NCBI GenBank assembly: GCA_048213135.1
Contig: PS015010.1
Span: forward strand, 1,550,001-1,614,000
DNA length: 64,000 nucleotides
Origin: Reclinomonas americana ATCC 50394
Taxonomy: Eukaryota > Jakobida > Jakobea > Jakobida
Direction of reading: 5' to 3'
Below are positions 37,201 through 46,738 of this stretch, piece after piece. Under the pieces are notes generated by a model, which saw only the letters and a list, made by a program, of their open reading frames with translations, was not told where the DNA came from and ran no database searches. The translations under genes were made by a program, and so were the position numbers. Every line of letters begins with the position of its first letter. Position 1 is the first letter of the stretch.

Positions 37201-40200
37201 TTAGCAAGGGTGGTCCAGGGATCTGTACCGGGTGTATCATCGCAGGGCGAAACACCTGAAGGTCCATTGTCTTTCATCGAAAGCACATACAGCTCATCAC
37301 CACTTTCCAGGATACCCGCCAATCCATCGGGATAACTCACCAGTTTGCCGTGACGGAAGGTAAGCCCGCTGTAAACGGCATCTATATTTTTATATGCCGG
37401 CCCCATGCCGCTGTAAGCCCAGTGCGCCGGGTAAGTGAAATTGTATACAGGTTTGTTGTGTTCATTCTGTGTACGGGTAAGCAGTACATTACCGGTCTCC
37501 GCGTCATACACCATGTTCTTGGTGCTTACCATACTGCCTTTATCGATCACCACTACACTGTCAAGCATTCCATAATGGTTTACCACTTTAAGTACGGAAG
37601 CAGAGCGGTACACCATGCTTTCCCTTACTACCGGTTGCAGCGGATTGAACAGGGGTATGGGGAACCAGCCGATGAGGAAAAGATCGAGGTTGATGTTGAG
37701 GTTGGTGGTGATGGTCTCTGTTTTATGCTGCCTGAAATCGGCCATCAGTTCTATATCCCTGCCTACCACGCTGCTTTGCACTACGCCGCCCGGCGAATTG
37801 ATGGTGGGCACGGTATGATTGAAGGTGTACGTTTTGTCTGTTGCCTGTTTCGTGTTATAAAAGTTCTGCGTATAGGAAACCGGGTTGATGGAATCCAGCG
37901 CGGAATAAGTAGCCTGGCTTTTTTCCCTGCCATTCATATCATTGATGTGTACGAGAAAACCCTGCGACAGTGTAATGGCTTTTTTATTATCCAGTTTCAG
38001 CAGTTGCATGATCTTTTTGGGTTCATACTTCACACTGGCTTCCGGATCATTCAACTGTGTAGCGCTTGATGAGAAAGGGAAATCCCTGGTGGTAAAAAAT
38101 TCACTCACCTGGCGTGTGGGCAGGTTCTTAACCGTATCCCTGTGCACCGACAGCACTTCCACCCTGCTATAACCCACCATGGGCGAAGGATAGAACATTT
38201 CACCAAAAGGCATTTCAATGGCGCCGAAGTCATACGGCCCGCCTTTGTTGTGATCCATATACCGCATGATCTCTTTGAACGGATTTTCATCGGCACCTAT
38301 GGAAGGTTCCCAGGCCGCTACCCCACTGCTGATGCTGGTCATTTTACCGTTAACCAGTTCCCGGGTGGTATACCTGTATTCCTGGCCGTAACTGGATGCG
38401 TACTGGCCTGTCATTTTATTCCAGTTGTCTTTTATGGTTACTTTTTTCACCCTCAGTCCGCCTCCATATTTATCGTAATAAGGATTATTCAGCCTGGCAA
38501 ATGATTTGGAGTTGGTGACTACGCGGCACTTCAGGTTTTTCTTCAGCGTTTCATCATCACCCCTGAACAAAGCGCCAATAGACGCGATCATACCAGCCAG
38601 CGAGGTTACGATGGCCTGTGCCCCGCCCTCTTCGCTTACATCATATCCTTTGTAGGCCTTACCCGGCAACTGCTGTTTCAGGAATTGCAGGGCCTGCTGT
38701 ACCATAGGGCTGGTGCTGCCTACCACGGGTAATACTTTAACATAGGCGATGGTGCCACTGGTGCCGGGGACAATACCATACCGTTCTATGTCCGCATAAA
38801 CGGGGATGGATTCACTACCGGGAATACCTGCTTTATCCGGCATGGTCACCCAGATTTTCATATACAGTTGTTTCAGTTTATCGAAATAACGTTCACCCAG
38901 TTCTCTTTGCGCTTCGGCTGGGTTGCTGCTGGTGATCGCGTAAGGCAGTTTGATATACACCCTGTCGCAGTCAACGGAACCGTTGTACAGGTAAGGACTT
39001 ACTCTTTGCGTGGCATCGGGAGCATCTGTATTTCCAAAACCGCTGATCTCGTACATGGAGGCAGATCTTTTGTTCTGCACATAAGCGTAACTGTCCGATT
39101 CATAATCAACAGTGATCTCGGCACCGGATGGCAGGAGTATCCTGTTCATTGTCCAGGCCGCGGCGTATTTATCGGCTTTTGTTTTATCCTGTACGGAATA
39201 AGGGAAGTCGGAATTAGGCAGGCTGCCGATGTTATTGGCGCCGCCATCTGTTTCAGGCTTGTAGTTGCCCCAGCGATCGTTCGCGTTGAAACTGTAATCG
39301 GGGTTATTGCCCGACGGATAAGAGAACACATACCTGCTTTTGGGCTTATTCTGTTTGGTGTTGTAACTGACCCAGATGCTGTCCAGTGTAAGCTTTCCCT
39401 GGTTAGCATTGCTGGTGCTGCCCAGTTCGCTGCCGCTGGCTGTATTTTTACACAGTTTGTAACTCTGGAAGAACCTGATGGTTTTGATGGGTTTGGCATT
39501 GGTACCATAACGCCTGAGATCACCTTTGGAATACAGGCAGATCTTATCCAGTCGCTGCATACCCCAGGCGCTGTTCAATGCGCCGGTCTGTCCAACAACT
39601 TCCCGGCAGTCCTGCCTGTCGTTTTTCACAAAGAACCGGGCCACCATATTTTTGGATTCAATGGAATACAACAGCCACATTTCCCTTTCGCCATATACAT
39701 AATGCGCTTTATCGTCTTTAGCGTCGGTCTTTAGTCCTTCGCTGTACGTGGCGCTCATGTTACCCACGGGGGTACGCCATTTGTAATTCTGGAATTTGCT
39801 GTAGTTGAATTTGATGGCGTCGCCCATATCGTCATCACTGATGCCATTGCCGGTAACGTCAACATAGTTGGGCGACAGCAGGGCGGTAAGCAGGTAAGAG
39901 TGGGTATAGGCGGGCGTTTCCTGCATTTCCAGGAACCAGTCCCTTCCCTTTTTGTTGGATTTAGTATCATCGTCGGCATCATACACCACCTTTGATGTGC
40001 CGGTATTGGCCTGGCTTTTATCAATGCTGAAACTTACATCCACCTGTTTGGTATTGTACACCGGCAGACCGTACACATATTTCCGCCCATCGGTACCCAG
40101 CACATTAAATTCAGAGATATGCCTTCCTTTCCTGAAGTCATCCCCTTCTCCCTGGTGAAGTAAAGGTTCCGGGTGTATACCCTGGGAATGCCGGTAGAAT

Positions 40201-42146
40201 GTATCCACGCCCGCTGTATTGCAGCCGGAGCTGATGATGACTTTGTTACTGTCGGCGCCTGTTGATTTATAAGAATAGATGTACCGGTCAAACCCCATTC
40301 TTTCGGACTCTTCGGCAGTCATGAAACTGATCACCTGTGTACGTTTATCCCTGTTCTGCCTGATCACGGATGAAGAAGTGAGGCCGGTTTCTCCCAGTTT
40401 ATTTTTTGTAGCATCATACCGTATCAGCCTGGGCAGCAGTAATGGTGTTCCGGAAGCGATATTGGACATTTTCAAACGCACCAGGTCCTCGCCGCCAAGG
40501 CCCGCCTGGTAAGTGGCATCCGGGATGGTTTTTTCACCAGGGTTACGGAAATACACTGCCTGGTAGTCGCCTTTATTTTCTTTGAATGCGAAAACATCTT
40601 TCGCGGCGTTATTCACCTCCCAGGCGCCTATTTCACTGGGTGTATACACATAGCTGATCTCAGCGCCGGCATGCACAATGTTACCAAAACCCAGGTCCAC
40701 GCCTACAGATGCGGCGTCTTCACGGGTTTTCATGCGTGGATCTCTCATATAACCAATGTCACTTCTTGTGGCACGGAAAGAGCCGCCCACACCTTCGCCA
40801 TTAACGCTGAACACATCGTAGGTATATACCGGCATGCCTACAGCGGGTGAATTCGGCGTATATACGCCATCGTTAGCCCGGTTAAAATCGAGCATACCAT
40901 TGGGGTTATTGGCCGCGTCCTGGTAATGAAGCATACCGTATGCGGGATAACGAACCACTTTATCAGCGTCCGCTATTTTAGTTTCTGAATAAAATCCGCC
41001 CAGTCTTCCATGGATATTAATAGAGTATATCTCTCCGCCCATAGAAAAGGACAGGTTGAAATTTTTTCTTGTCAGTATACTTCTTGAAGATGGTACTACT
41101 GTTGGATAAGCAAAAGAAATACTGGAACTGAACGTCCCCATATTCTGGGAACCGCTCAGGTCCCCTATTTTTTCAGTCTTATTGGTTTCATCATTATAAT
41201 GCTCCATTATTTCGTCTCTCGATTTGCTCACCCCTGCATTCAGGTGCATGGCCGTGAGGCCCATCCTTGAGCTGTAAGTGTAGCTCAACCCCAGCGAACC
41301 AGACAAATTACCATCCTGTCCGTTTTTTTGCTGGAGCCCGATGTTAATGGAAGGTGTTACAGAAGCCCCGTTACGGGCACTGCCATTCAGTCCCAGTGAT
41401 AGAGACCCAGTCATATTATCACCTGCCTTACCGCTGTTCAACGTAATGTTGATGCCAGCTTCGGTGGCTACCCCCAGCCGGTTATTATAAGAAACACCGG
41501 CATTGATACCGAAACCTACGTAAGGGAAACCAGCATACTTGATATCGGCCCCGCCGGTAACACCCCAGGTCTTATCCGGTTTTATACTTTGTGTTTTTGT
41601 GATCTCATCAGTTCCGTCAAAGTCATCAGGAATACCCCTCATGTTGCGGCTCACCGTTCCGGGATTGATATTCCAGCCCAGGCCTACCCAGCTGGCTTCC
41701 TGGTCCATGGTAATGCCACTGTTATAGAACATATTCACAGGGTACCCGCCTACATCAAGCAAAGGAATATTATAAGAGAAATCACCCGTGAACGGCGATA
41801 CCATATTATCAGCACCTACGGATTTGAAAGAACTCATCTCCGGCTGACCGGGCCCGCCAATGAAAGGCGATGCCGGTGAAAGCAATGCGGCGCTCTTAAC
41901 CCCTGGCAACAACATTTTCCTGTTCACCGCGGTTGTTTTGTCTTCACTGCCCTGTTTTACTGCAGGCTCATTTGCGGGTGCAGTGCGCTTATTCGCTGTA
42001 TAGCCGCTGTACACCCTTGACGGGAAATTATACCGGCCCGGCAGCATAGTGCTGGCTTTTAAAGACCCCAGCCCGGAAATAAAGAACAGGCACAACATGC
42101 CAAGGGCAATTTCCTTCTGATACTTTGCAGACAATCTGTTCACCAT
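34290..42146 (-). CDS. Giant SpvB/TcB-like secreted protein with PA14 domain
   Basis: The 2618-residue protein has a signal peptide (about 1-32). Its N-terminal segment at about 120-170 (VSPFTGDFSYNIPLLDVGG, then WVGLGWNINPGTVSRNMRG) matches the entry region of SpvB/TcB-like and RHS-type shells. A long beta-rich body follows. About 1740-1900 resembles a DNRLRE-type domain, about 2270-2400 is a PA14 domain (YFSVKWEGKIQAPATGTYQF), about 2430-2560 is a galactose-binding-like fold, and the end has a single YD-type repeat (ASFYEYDDDGTLTRVKKET). Tc toxins split a comparable shell into TcB and TcC; here the partner is presumably the RHS protein two genes downstream. It probably acts outside the cell or on its surface. 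Confidence 0.75.
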   Translation of the reverse strand: MVNRLSAKYQKEIALGMLCLFFISGLGSLKASTMLPGRYNFPSRVYSGYTANKRTAPANEPAVKQGSEDKTTAVNRKMLLPGVKSAALLSPASPFIGGPGQPEMSSFKSVGADNMVSPFTGDFSYNIPLLDVGGYPVNMFYNSGITMDQEASWVGLGWNINPGTVSRNMRGIPDDFDGTDEITKTQSIKPDKTWGVTGGADIKYAGFPYVGFGINAGVSYNNRLGVATEAGINITLNSGKAGDNMTGSLSLGLNGSARNGASVTPSINIGLQQKNGQDGNLSGSLGLSYTYSSRMGLTAMHLNAGVSKSRDEIMEHYNDETNKTEKIGDLSGSQNMGTFSSSISFAYPTVVPSSRSILTRKNFNLSFSMGGEIYSINIHGRLGGFYSETKIADADKVVRYPAYGMLHYQDAANNPNGMLDFNRANDGVYTPNSPAVGMPVYTYDVFSVNGEGVGGSFRATRSDIGYMRDPRMKTREDAASVGVDLGFGNIVHAGAEISYVYTPSEIGAWEVNNAAKDVFAFKENKGDYQAVYFRNPGEKTIPDATYQAGLGGEDLVRLKMSNIASGTPLLLPRLIRYDATKNKLGETGLTSSSVIRQNRDKRTQVISFMTAEESERMGFDRYIYSYKSTGADSNKVIISSGCNTAGVDTFYRHSQGIHPEPLLHQGEGDDFRKGRHISEFNVLGTDGRKYVYGLPVYNTKQVDVSFSIDKSQANTGTSKVVYDADDDTKSNKKGRDWFLEMQETPAYTHSYLLTALLSPNYVDVTGNGISDDDMGDAIKFNYSKFQNYKWRTPVGNMSATYSEGLKTDAKDDKAHYVYGEREMWLLYSIESKNMVARFFVKNDRQDCREVVGQTGALNSAWGMQRLDKICLYSKGDLRRYGTNAKPIKTIRFFQSYKLCKNTASGSELGSTSNANQGKLTLDSIWVSYNTKQNKPKSRYVFSYPSGNNPDYSFNANDRWGNYKPETDGGANNIGSLPNSDFPYSVQDKTKADKYAAAWTMNRILLPSGAEITVDYESDSYAYVQNKRSASMYEISGFGNTDAPDATQRVSPYLYNGSVDCDRVYIKLPYAITSSNPAEAQRELGERYFDKLKQLYMKIWVTMPDKAGIPGSESIPVYADIERYGIVPGTSGTIAYVKVLPVVGSTSPMVQQALQFLKQQLPGKAYKGYDVSEEGGAQAIVTSLAGMIASIGALFRGDDETLKKNLKCRVVTNSKSFARLNNPYYDKYGGGLRVKKVTIKDNWNKMTGQYASSYGQEYRYTTRELVNGKMTSISSGVAAWEPSIGADENPFKEIMRYMDHNKGGPYDFGAIEMPFGEMFYPSPMVGYSRVEVLSVHRDTVKNLPTRQVSEFFTTRDFPFSSSATQLNDPEASVKYEPKKIMQLLKLDNKKAITLSQGFLVHINDMNGREKSQATYSALDSINPVSYTQNFYNTKQATDKTYTFNHTVPTINSPGGVVQSSVVGRDIELMADFRQHKTETITTNLNINLDLFLIGWFPIPLFNPLQPVVRESMVYRSASVLKVVNHYGMLDSVVVIDKGSMVSTKNMVYDAETGNVLLTRTQNEHNKPVYNFTYPAHWAYSGMGPAYKNIDAVYSGLTFRHGKLVSYPDGLAGILESGDELYVLSMKDNGPSGVSPCDDTPGTDPWTTLAKSPAKKIWAVYTGKAGSSTPQFVFMDAEGNPYNAVDVSIKIMRSGHRNLLDQSVASITSLANPINGSNQLVFNDNTNIIQTGAATFKDHWRVDNALYWFDSSGTVTTKARIKLKKFEAKQAGQVSAHVNDGYVEYIEFVESNPQSLLARSVSLNSSSGTNYDSWIRFDMRGYLPTGLANTNAVVVKSALSLYSHTAGNATGSQNYNHGYNAYGANHTASGSHLDRGRALNGVNILTMRAPWPSNNTAWSQLFVDQNRTLHNWSAGGNIAPTAWNTLTAEDYIFTPGGLDKRVLLSTAAINEMLGYARNSGSSVATGFRIMQSRDWPGQEKALRKEDISQCFIPGISCSGSSSFGGGEGGGDVGITCKKTTLSIYYYNCGDTTMSSENDSDPLVNTLVDCGQHEESFSGCRSRFSRKAINPYTEGIWGNWRVDSTYAYYGSRKETSPSSPVDTRTGGTINNFKTFWNFNGSGYLNRNTSASDVWVWNSVITQYNRKGYEIENKDPLGRFNSGLYGYNQQLPVAVANNARVREVMFDGYEDYDYQTAPDCITCKPARHFSYDSSITAKLDSTQRHTGRYSLKVNTSSYVKFKAPVVNVTDADKGYVMRVRIDSTPISSSTTVGNTNNGAGLQAKYYNHPGVTAVLEPGGLGSSLVLTRIEPQVKISAPNNAPVAAGVNADYFSVKWEGKIQAPATGTYQFYGSSDNAFRIKINGTQVTDNNWWTNGTNINFGYSSNVSMTIGQVYTIEVVFYDLWGDHSFDLKWRINNGPLTSVPTTAMYLPSASTYNPVTTVTTGWCTRLDSSNVRGNALTDTMSLIQGRKMVLSAWVKENSTDCKCSTYVNNTITLSYTGSATTETFHPAGSIIEGWQRYEAVFTIPATATAISVSLNNSSGTIPAYFDDVRIHPFNANMKSFVYHSSNLRLMSELDENNYASFYEYDDDGTLTRVKKETQRGVKTITETRSAMQKKITD

Positions 42147-42181
42147 AAGTAGTAGTTTATTCTGTTATCCAGAGATAATGA

Positions 42182-43297
42182 TCAGTTTTTTGTTTTGGTT
42201 TCTTCGTAGTTGCGGTACTCAAACTGCACCACCCATTTTTCTTTCCTTGAGTTGATGATCTCAGCTTCGTATACATTTCCTTCCGTAATGGACAACAACT
42301 TTTTCAGGTTGTACTGGATGAGGTTGTCGCCTGGCTTTAGCTTTACCGTAAACTGTGCCCTGCCCCGGGACACAACCCCTGGTTCAGAAATCCGCACTAT
42401 AGCCAGGCTGTCATTCGTTTCATTACGATAAATGATCTTAAGAATACCATTAGGAGCAATACCTTTTTCAGGATTATTTTTTTTCATTTTGATAAATGGC
42501 GACTGCTCAACAATGAATTTCACCGGCGTGGGATCTTTCACTTTGAATACCCACACTTCGCTCTTGCCGGCATAATTCCTGTCGTCGCGGGCCACTACCT
42601 GCCAGGCATACCACTTATTTTTTTCAAAGCCCTGGGCTGAAGAAGGGTAATTCAGAAAATTGCTGAACACATTACCGTCTGAATGAAAAGGCAGGTTCTG
42701 TTGTATCGCTTCGTCGGCCTTTTGCCCTTCCATTACTTCAGTAATAAGTACATCATACTGCAAACGGTCGAACATCCCCACAGGAGTTGGCGGTATCCAG
42801 GAAAACTGGGCCGGGCTGATCTCCAGCTCAGAACTGTCTGCCGGAAAGATGAGCATAGGCGGACTCAATGGCTCGGCATCGAACTGGATACAGTCTTCAG
42901 CGAGTGGCGTGCTTTTATCCACGGTCGATGCCCGTATAATATAGCAGGCCGTATACATGCCTGCGGGTATAAGTCCCTGCAGTGAATTGGTACCGGTACT
43001 GACAAGATAATTATACTGTATAGGGTTAAGTGTATTTACATTCACCTGCTTCGCTCCCGGCGGCAGTACAAACAACCCGGTCGTTGCCGTGAGTACTTCC
43101 TGCCCGGTAGCACGGTCACGCAATACGAGTTCGACACGGCAATCGTAAGAGGCCGTACCACTGTTGACCACGAGCATATTCCACAACTGGCTTTTTTGTA
43201 TAAGCCCGGCAATGGGAACATTTGGCTGGATAGTGACCTGGGCATGTACAATTGCTGAAAGCAACAAGCCGCAGGCCAGGATAAATACTCTTTTCAT
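42182..43297 (-). CDS. Secreted Fn3-like protein of the RHS operon
   Basis: The 371-residue protein has a clear signal peptide (MKRVFILACGLLLSAIVHAQ). The mature part is all-beta: a first sandwich (about 20-130) with VTIQPNVPIAGLIQKSQLWN, a Pro-rich fibronectin-type-III-like domain (about 145-255: PPMLIFPADSSELEISPAQF, KNKWYAWQVVARDD) and a C-terminal beta domain. It lies between the barrel protein and the 2618-residue gene with gaps of 67 and 35 bases. No enzyme motif is visible; a structural or docking role at the cell surface is inferred from context. Confidence 0.7.
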   Translation of the reverse strand: MKRVFILACGLLLSAIVHAQVTIQPNVPIAGLIQKSQLWNMLVVNSGTASYDCRVELVLRDRATGQEVLTATTGLFVLPPGAKQVNVNTLNPIQYNYLVSTGTNSLQGLIPAGMYTACYIIRASTVDKSTPLAEDCIQFDAEPLSPPMLIFPADSSELEISPAQFSWIPPTPVGMFDRLQYDVLITEVMEGQKADEAIQQNLPFHSDGNVFSNFLNYPSSAQGFEKNKWYAWQVVARDDRNYAGKSEVWVFKVKDPTPVKFIVEQSPFIKMKKNNPEKGIAPNGILKIIYRNETNDSLAIVRISEPGVVSRGRAQFTVKLKPGDNLIQYNLKKLLSITEGNVYEAEIINSRKEKWVVQFEYRNYEETKTKN

Positions 43298-43364
43298 TTG
43301 TTCATTTTTTATTGTTCCTTACACTTCCAATGTATACTTGTCATTACTTCACTCATTTCCTGTT

Positions 43365-45773
43365 TTAAAACTCCCGGTAAAAACTCAGCCTTCCCATATC
43401 CACCGGCATCAGCAATCGGTTATAGGCCGGCAGGTAGGTCTTATCATAGTTCAGTTGCAGGGTGCCCAGTTTCTTCACAAATATTCCCATGGCAGCCGTG
43501 CCGCCAAACATGCTCTCCGTATTGTTCACCCTGTTCCATTTCAGGCTTCCGCTTAACGTGAGCAGGCCTTTATACTGGTAACTCACCATCTGTTCCAGCG
43601 AGAAAAGATCAAGGTCTTTCTGGTCGATCTTCGAAAAACTGGTTTGCAATACAAACGGCGCCAGGAAAAAACTGTGGTTGATGGTCCAGCTGCTGGCATT
43701 GTAATAAATGAAACCCGTATCGCTGCTGCTGTTAAAGAACTTGGTATAAACAGCATTGGTATTCATACCTGTTTTGCGCAACTGGTAACTGTGGCTTACC
43801 GCTACATTGAGCGTGTTGTACTGGTTCTCGATCAGTGTATTGTTATTCAGCAGCGATAATTGCGACGTAGGGTAATAGCCTACCGAAACAAACGGGTATT
43901 TCGGTATACGCAGCGACGCCTGGAACGACTTGAAAACAGTTTTTGTTGAGAAAGACGGCGCGGCAATGGGGCTGTTGAAATCATTTTTCCGGATCGATGC
44001 ATCTACAGATAATTTGCGCTTCCAGAAATACTGGTTCACTTTTACCATCCAGGCATCCTGGTTTACATTGATGGGATTCAGGTTAAAGGATTGAAAATCT
44101 TCCCCGATGCTTTTATAGTAGGCCATAACACGGGTATCTGTATGCGGGTAAGCACCAAACAACCTGATGCTGTACGCCATGTTGGAATTGGTCCTGAAAT
44201 TAAACGCCCTTTTCACCAGTTCATTGGAGGAAGGCTGCGTACCGGCTGTATGGTTATAAGATGATTTGGCGACTTCCGCGATTACGTAATTATTGGCGTC
44301 AAGAGCGAAGCGGGCTTCGGCAGAAATACCCAGCACCCTTTGCACCGAAGCCGGCGTATTGGATGCCGAATAATTCAGGATGGCTTTCTTTCCATTATAA
44401 AAAGTGACGATAAAATTATTTTTCTCTTTTTGGCCTACGCCAGCCCGGATAAGGTAAAGCGGCTGATTGGGTATCTCTTTATTATTCTTGAGGATAAAAT
44501 CCCGGAAGCGGTAATTCACCTTTCCTGCCGCTGCCGCAAAGTAGAATGGCAGCGGGTTCATCTCGATATTAACCCCGGCGAGGGATACATTCTTTACCGT
44601 TAACTCTGAATAATCTACCCAGCTCCGGCCAATACCTATCTGGTTAATGGCAAGCAATACCCGTTGCGCTTTGGTAAGTTCTGACCTGGCGATCCCGTGC
44701 TTTTTCATAAAAGCATAAAGACCGGATGTAGTATTAAGACTGTTGATCTCCGTCTTGATCTTATTGAGGGAATCCTGCGTTTTTTTCTTTTCCTGTTTTA
44801 CTTTGGCATAATCAGCTTTTAATACGGCCTGCAGGCTGTCCAGCCCCTTTTTCTTCTGTTCATATTTCTGCCGGTAAGTACTGTCCTTACCATTTGCCTT
44901 CTGTTTTGCCAATGCGGCCAGCGTATCTTCTGCCAGTTTTCGTAAAGAATCAGTCGCTTTTTGCTGCCACCTTCCCCAATTGTTATTCTTAATTCCTATG
45001 CCATCCCGCCCGGGGAACTGCGGAGTGTTCAATTCTTCCAAACCTTTACCCGGCAAGCCATTCATAGCCCCGGGGATAGACGCAGAAGGTATAGAAGACG
45101 CCATATTCCGCAATGCTCTTTCTTTTTCTTCCACCATTTCCTGCACCCGCGCCGGGCTCTTCAGCCAATTCTGCAATTGCTGTCCTGCCTGCTGCCTGGC
45201 TGCATATAACTGTTCGGCTTTGGTAAGGTATTCCGTATTGATATACTTGCCTGCTTTATTCCGCAGATCGGTTTTGATATTATTCAGCAGATGCTGGCGG
45301 TTAAATTGCAGGTTAACGTCGGTAGTATTAATAAAGTAAGGTGAATTGCTGTTGCGATGGGTAACGGTAAGGCGTACGGGATATTTATCTTTGACAACGA
45401 AATCCATCCAGGTCTGAATAAGATGCTGTTGAAGATCCTGTTGTGCGAAAGGGGTATCAATATAGCTCCTGTAAGAAAAATTATACAGGATATTACCATG
45501 AACTTTTAAGAACGGTACCCGGGCAGGGGTTGGCTGCTTAACTGCGGACGCCAGGGGAATAACAACAGGCCGTTGCCTTTCAAACAATAGGATTCCAGCA
45601 CTTTTACAATTATCAAGAAGTATATAGACAGTATCCCCAAAGTGAAGCCCACGGCGGCTTAGGAGAATATCTTCATCATCAGGCAAAACATACCTGGCAC
45701 TATTCCGCTGGGCAGAACACCAACTTACCTGTACGGTAAAGAGCAGCAATATGATGAGCCGGATGATGCTCAT
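43365..45773 (-). CDS. Outer-membrane beta-barrel protein, first gene of the RHS operon
   Basis: The frame is open from 45830, but the start at 45773 (MSIIRLIILLLF) gives a normal signal peptide, so about 802 residues are expected. The N-terminal half is periplasmic with a Gln- and Lys-rich coiled coil (KADYAKVKQEKKKTQDSLNK). The second half, from about residue 380, has alternating amphipathic strands with many aromatic residues and ends in SFYREF, as outer-membrane barrels do. Being the first gene of an operon of exported proteins, it is a candidate outer-membrane exporter or anchor for the RHS complex. No known barrel family was recognised. Confidence 0.7.
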   Translation of the reverse strand: MSIIRLIILLLFTVQVSWCSAQRNSARYVLPDDEDILLSRRGLHFGDTVYILLDNCKSAGILLFERQRPVVIPLASAVKQPTPARVPFLKVHGNILYNFSYRSYIDTPFAQQDLQQHLIQTWMDFVVKDKYPVRLTVTHRNSNSPYFINTTDVNLQFNRQHLLNNIKTDLRNKAGKYINTEYLTKAEQLYAARQQAGQQLQNWLKSPARVQEMVEEKERALRNMASSIPSASIPGAMNGLPGKGLEELNTPQFPGRDGIGIKNNNWGRWQQKATDSLRKLAEDTLAALAKQKANGKDSTYRQKYEQKKKGLDSLQAVLKADYAKVKQEKKKTQDSLNKIKTEINSLNTTSGLYAFMKKHGIARSELTKAQRVLLAINQIGIGRSWVDYSELTVKNVSLAGVNIEMNPLPFYFAAAAGKVNYRFRDFILKNNKEIPNQPLYLIRAGVGQKEKNNFIVTFYNGKKAILNYSASNTPASVQRVLGISAEARFALDANNYVIAEVAKSSYNHTAGTQPSSNELVKRAFNFRTNSNMAYSIRLFGAYPHTDTRVMAYYKSIGEDFQSFNLNPINVNQDAWMVKVNQYFWKRKLSVDASIRKNDFNSPIAAPSFSTKTVFKSFQASLRIPKYPFVSVGYYPTSQLSLLNNNTLIENQYNTLNVAVSHSYQLRKTGMNTNAVYTKFFNSSSDTGFIYYNASSWTINHSFFLAPFVLQTSFSKIDQKDLDLFSLEQMVSYQYKGLLTLSGSLKWNRVNNTESMFGGTAAMGIFVKKLGTLQLNYDKTYLPAYNRLLMPVDMGRLSFYREF

Positions 45774-45912
45774 AAGACAGCTGGGTTTGGGTATACGAAT
45801 CAACCTGGCCTTTCTAATCCGGGAATACATTTATTCCTGGTCTCGAAAAACCGATTGTTATTGTTCTATTCGAAATGTACTACTGGGAGTAGCTGATTGT
45901 GGAGAGTTAGAA

Positions 45913-45942
45913 CAAATATAATATTAAGATGATACTGGCAAA
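45913..45942 (-). promoter_or_regulatory. Predicted Bacteroidota promoter of the RHS operon
   Basis: On the minus strand TTTG (45942-45939) and TATATTTG (45920-45913) match the -33 TTTG and -7 TAnnTTTG boxes, with an 18-base spacer. The start of transcription would fall near 45906, about 75 bases before the upstream ATG at 45830 and 130 before the preferred start. The rest of the gap to rlmH (45943-46200) is AT-rich with no gene I can see. Confidence 0.6.
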
Positions 45943-46200
45943 AAAAATCACACTTTTTTGAACATTTTTTATTCACAACCATAAAATCTACATTCAGCAC
46001 GTAGTTTTCGAACACACGTTACCGTTCCGAAGATTTTCGTAGCTGTGAAATCAAAGTCATACTTGTCATTTTCTCTCTTGCTACAAATTATAACAGGTCA
46101 ATAAAAAAGAGAAGCACCAGTTGATAACTGCCGAAAAAATTCCCATAACTGCTGCAGGTGAGTCCTGTTGGGCGTAACTCCCCGCTTTTTTATTTTCAGT

Positions 46201-46208
46201 TAACTTTG
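46201..46208 (+). promoter_or_regulatory. -7 promoter box upstream of rlmH
   Basis: TAACTTTG fits the TAnnTTTG consensus and lies 18 bases before the rlmH ATG. No clear -33 TTTG was found. A similar box, TAACTTTA at 46712-46719, precedes the rhomboid gene. Confidence 0.5.
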
Positions 46209-46226
46209 TGGTAACAATGAACCAAC

Positions 46227-46700
46227 ATGAAGATCCAGTTCTGGTCTGTAGGTAAGCCGCATGAAGCGTATATAAAGGAAGGCATCGATATGTTCAGCAA
46301 ACGTATCAATGCCTATTACCCTGCTTCCTGGAAGATCATTCCGCCGCCCAAACAGGCAGCTGTTCTGCAGGGAAATGAATTGAAAAAGAAAGAAGGGGAA
46401 ACAGTGCTGGCCGCCCTTGAAAAAGAGGATTACCTGGTACTGCTTGACGAAAGAGGTAAAATGATCAGCAGCGAACAACTCGCCGCGTTCTTACAGTCAC
46501 GTGCCAACGAAAGCACTAAAAACATCATCTTCCTTATTGGCGGCGCTTATGGCGTAAGCGATGACATAAAACAAAGAGCCAATTTCACCTGGAGTCTTTC
46601 ACAACTGGTTTTCCCGCATCAGCTGGTACGCCTGCTGCTGGCCGAACAGGTGTACCGGGCCTGTACCATCAACCGTAATGAAAAGTACCATCACATGTAA
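46227..46700 (+). CDS. rlmH: 23S rRNA (pseudouridine1915-N3)-methyltransferase RlmH
   Basis: The 157-residue protein matches RlmH in length and motifs: KIQFWSVGKPHEAYIKEGID at the start, YLVLLDERGK, FLIGGAYGVSDDIKQRA (the trefoil-knot SAM-binding loop) and the C-terminal FPHQLVRLLLAEQVYRACTI with the terminal YHH. It uses S-adenosylmethionine to methylate pseudouridine 1915 in helix 69 of 23S rRNA. It marks the return to ordinary chromosomal genes after the RHS island. Confidence 0.97.
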   Translation: MKIQFWSVGKPHEAYIKEGIDMFSKRINAYYPASWKIIPPPKQAAVLQGNELKKKEGETVLAALEKEDYLVLLDERGKMISSEQLAAFLQSRANESTKNIIFLIGGAYGVSDDIKQRANFTWSLSQLVFPHQLVRLLLAEQVYRACTINRNEKYHHM

Positions 46701-46738
46701 AGCGCAAAAGTTAACTTTACTCTTCAATCAATCCTTTT

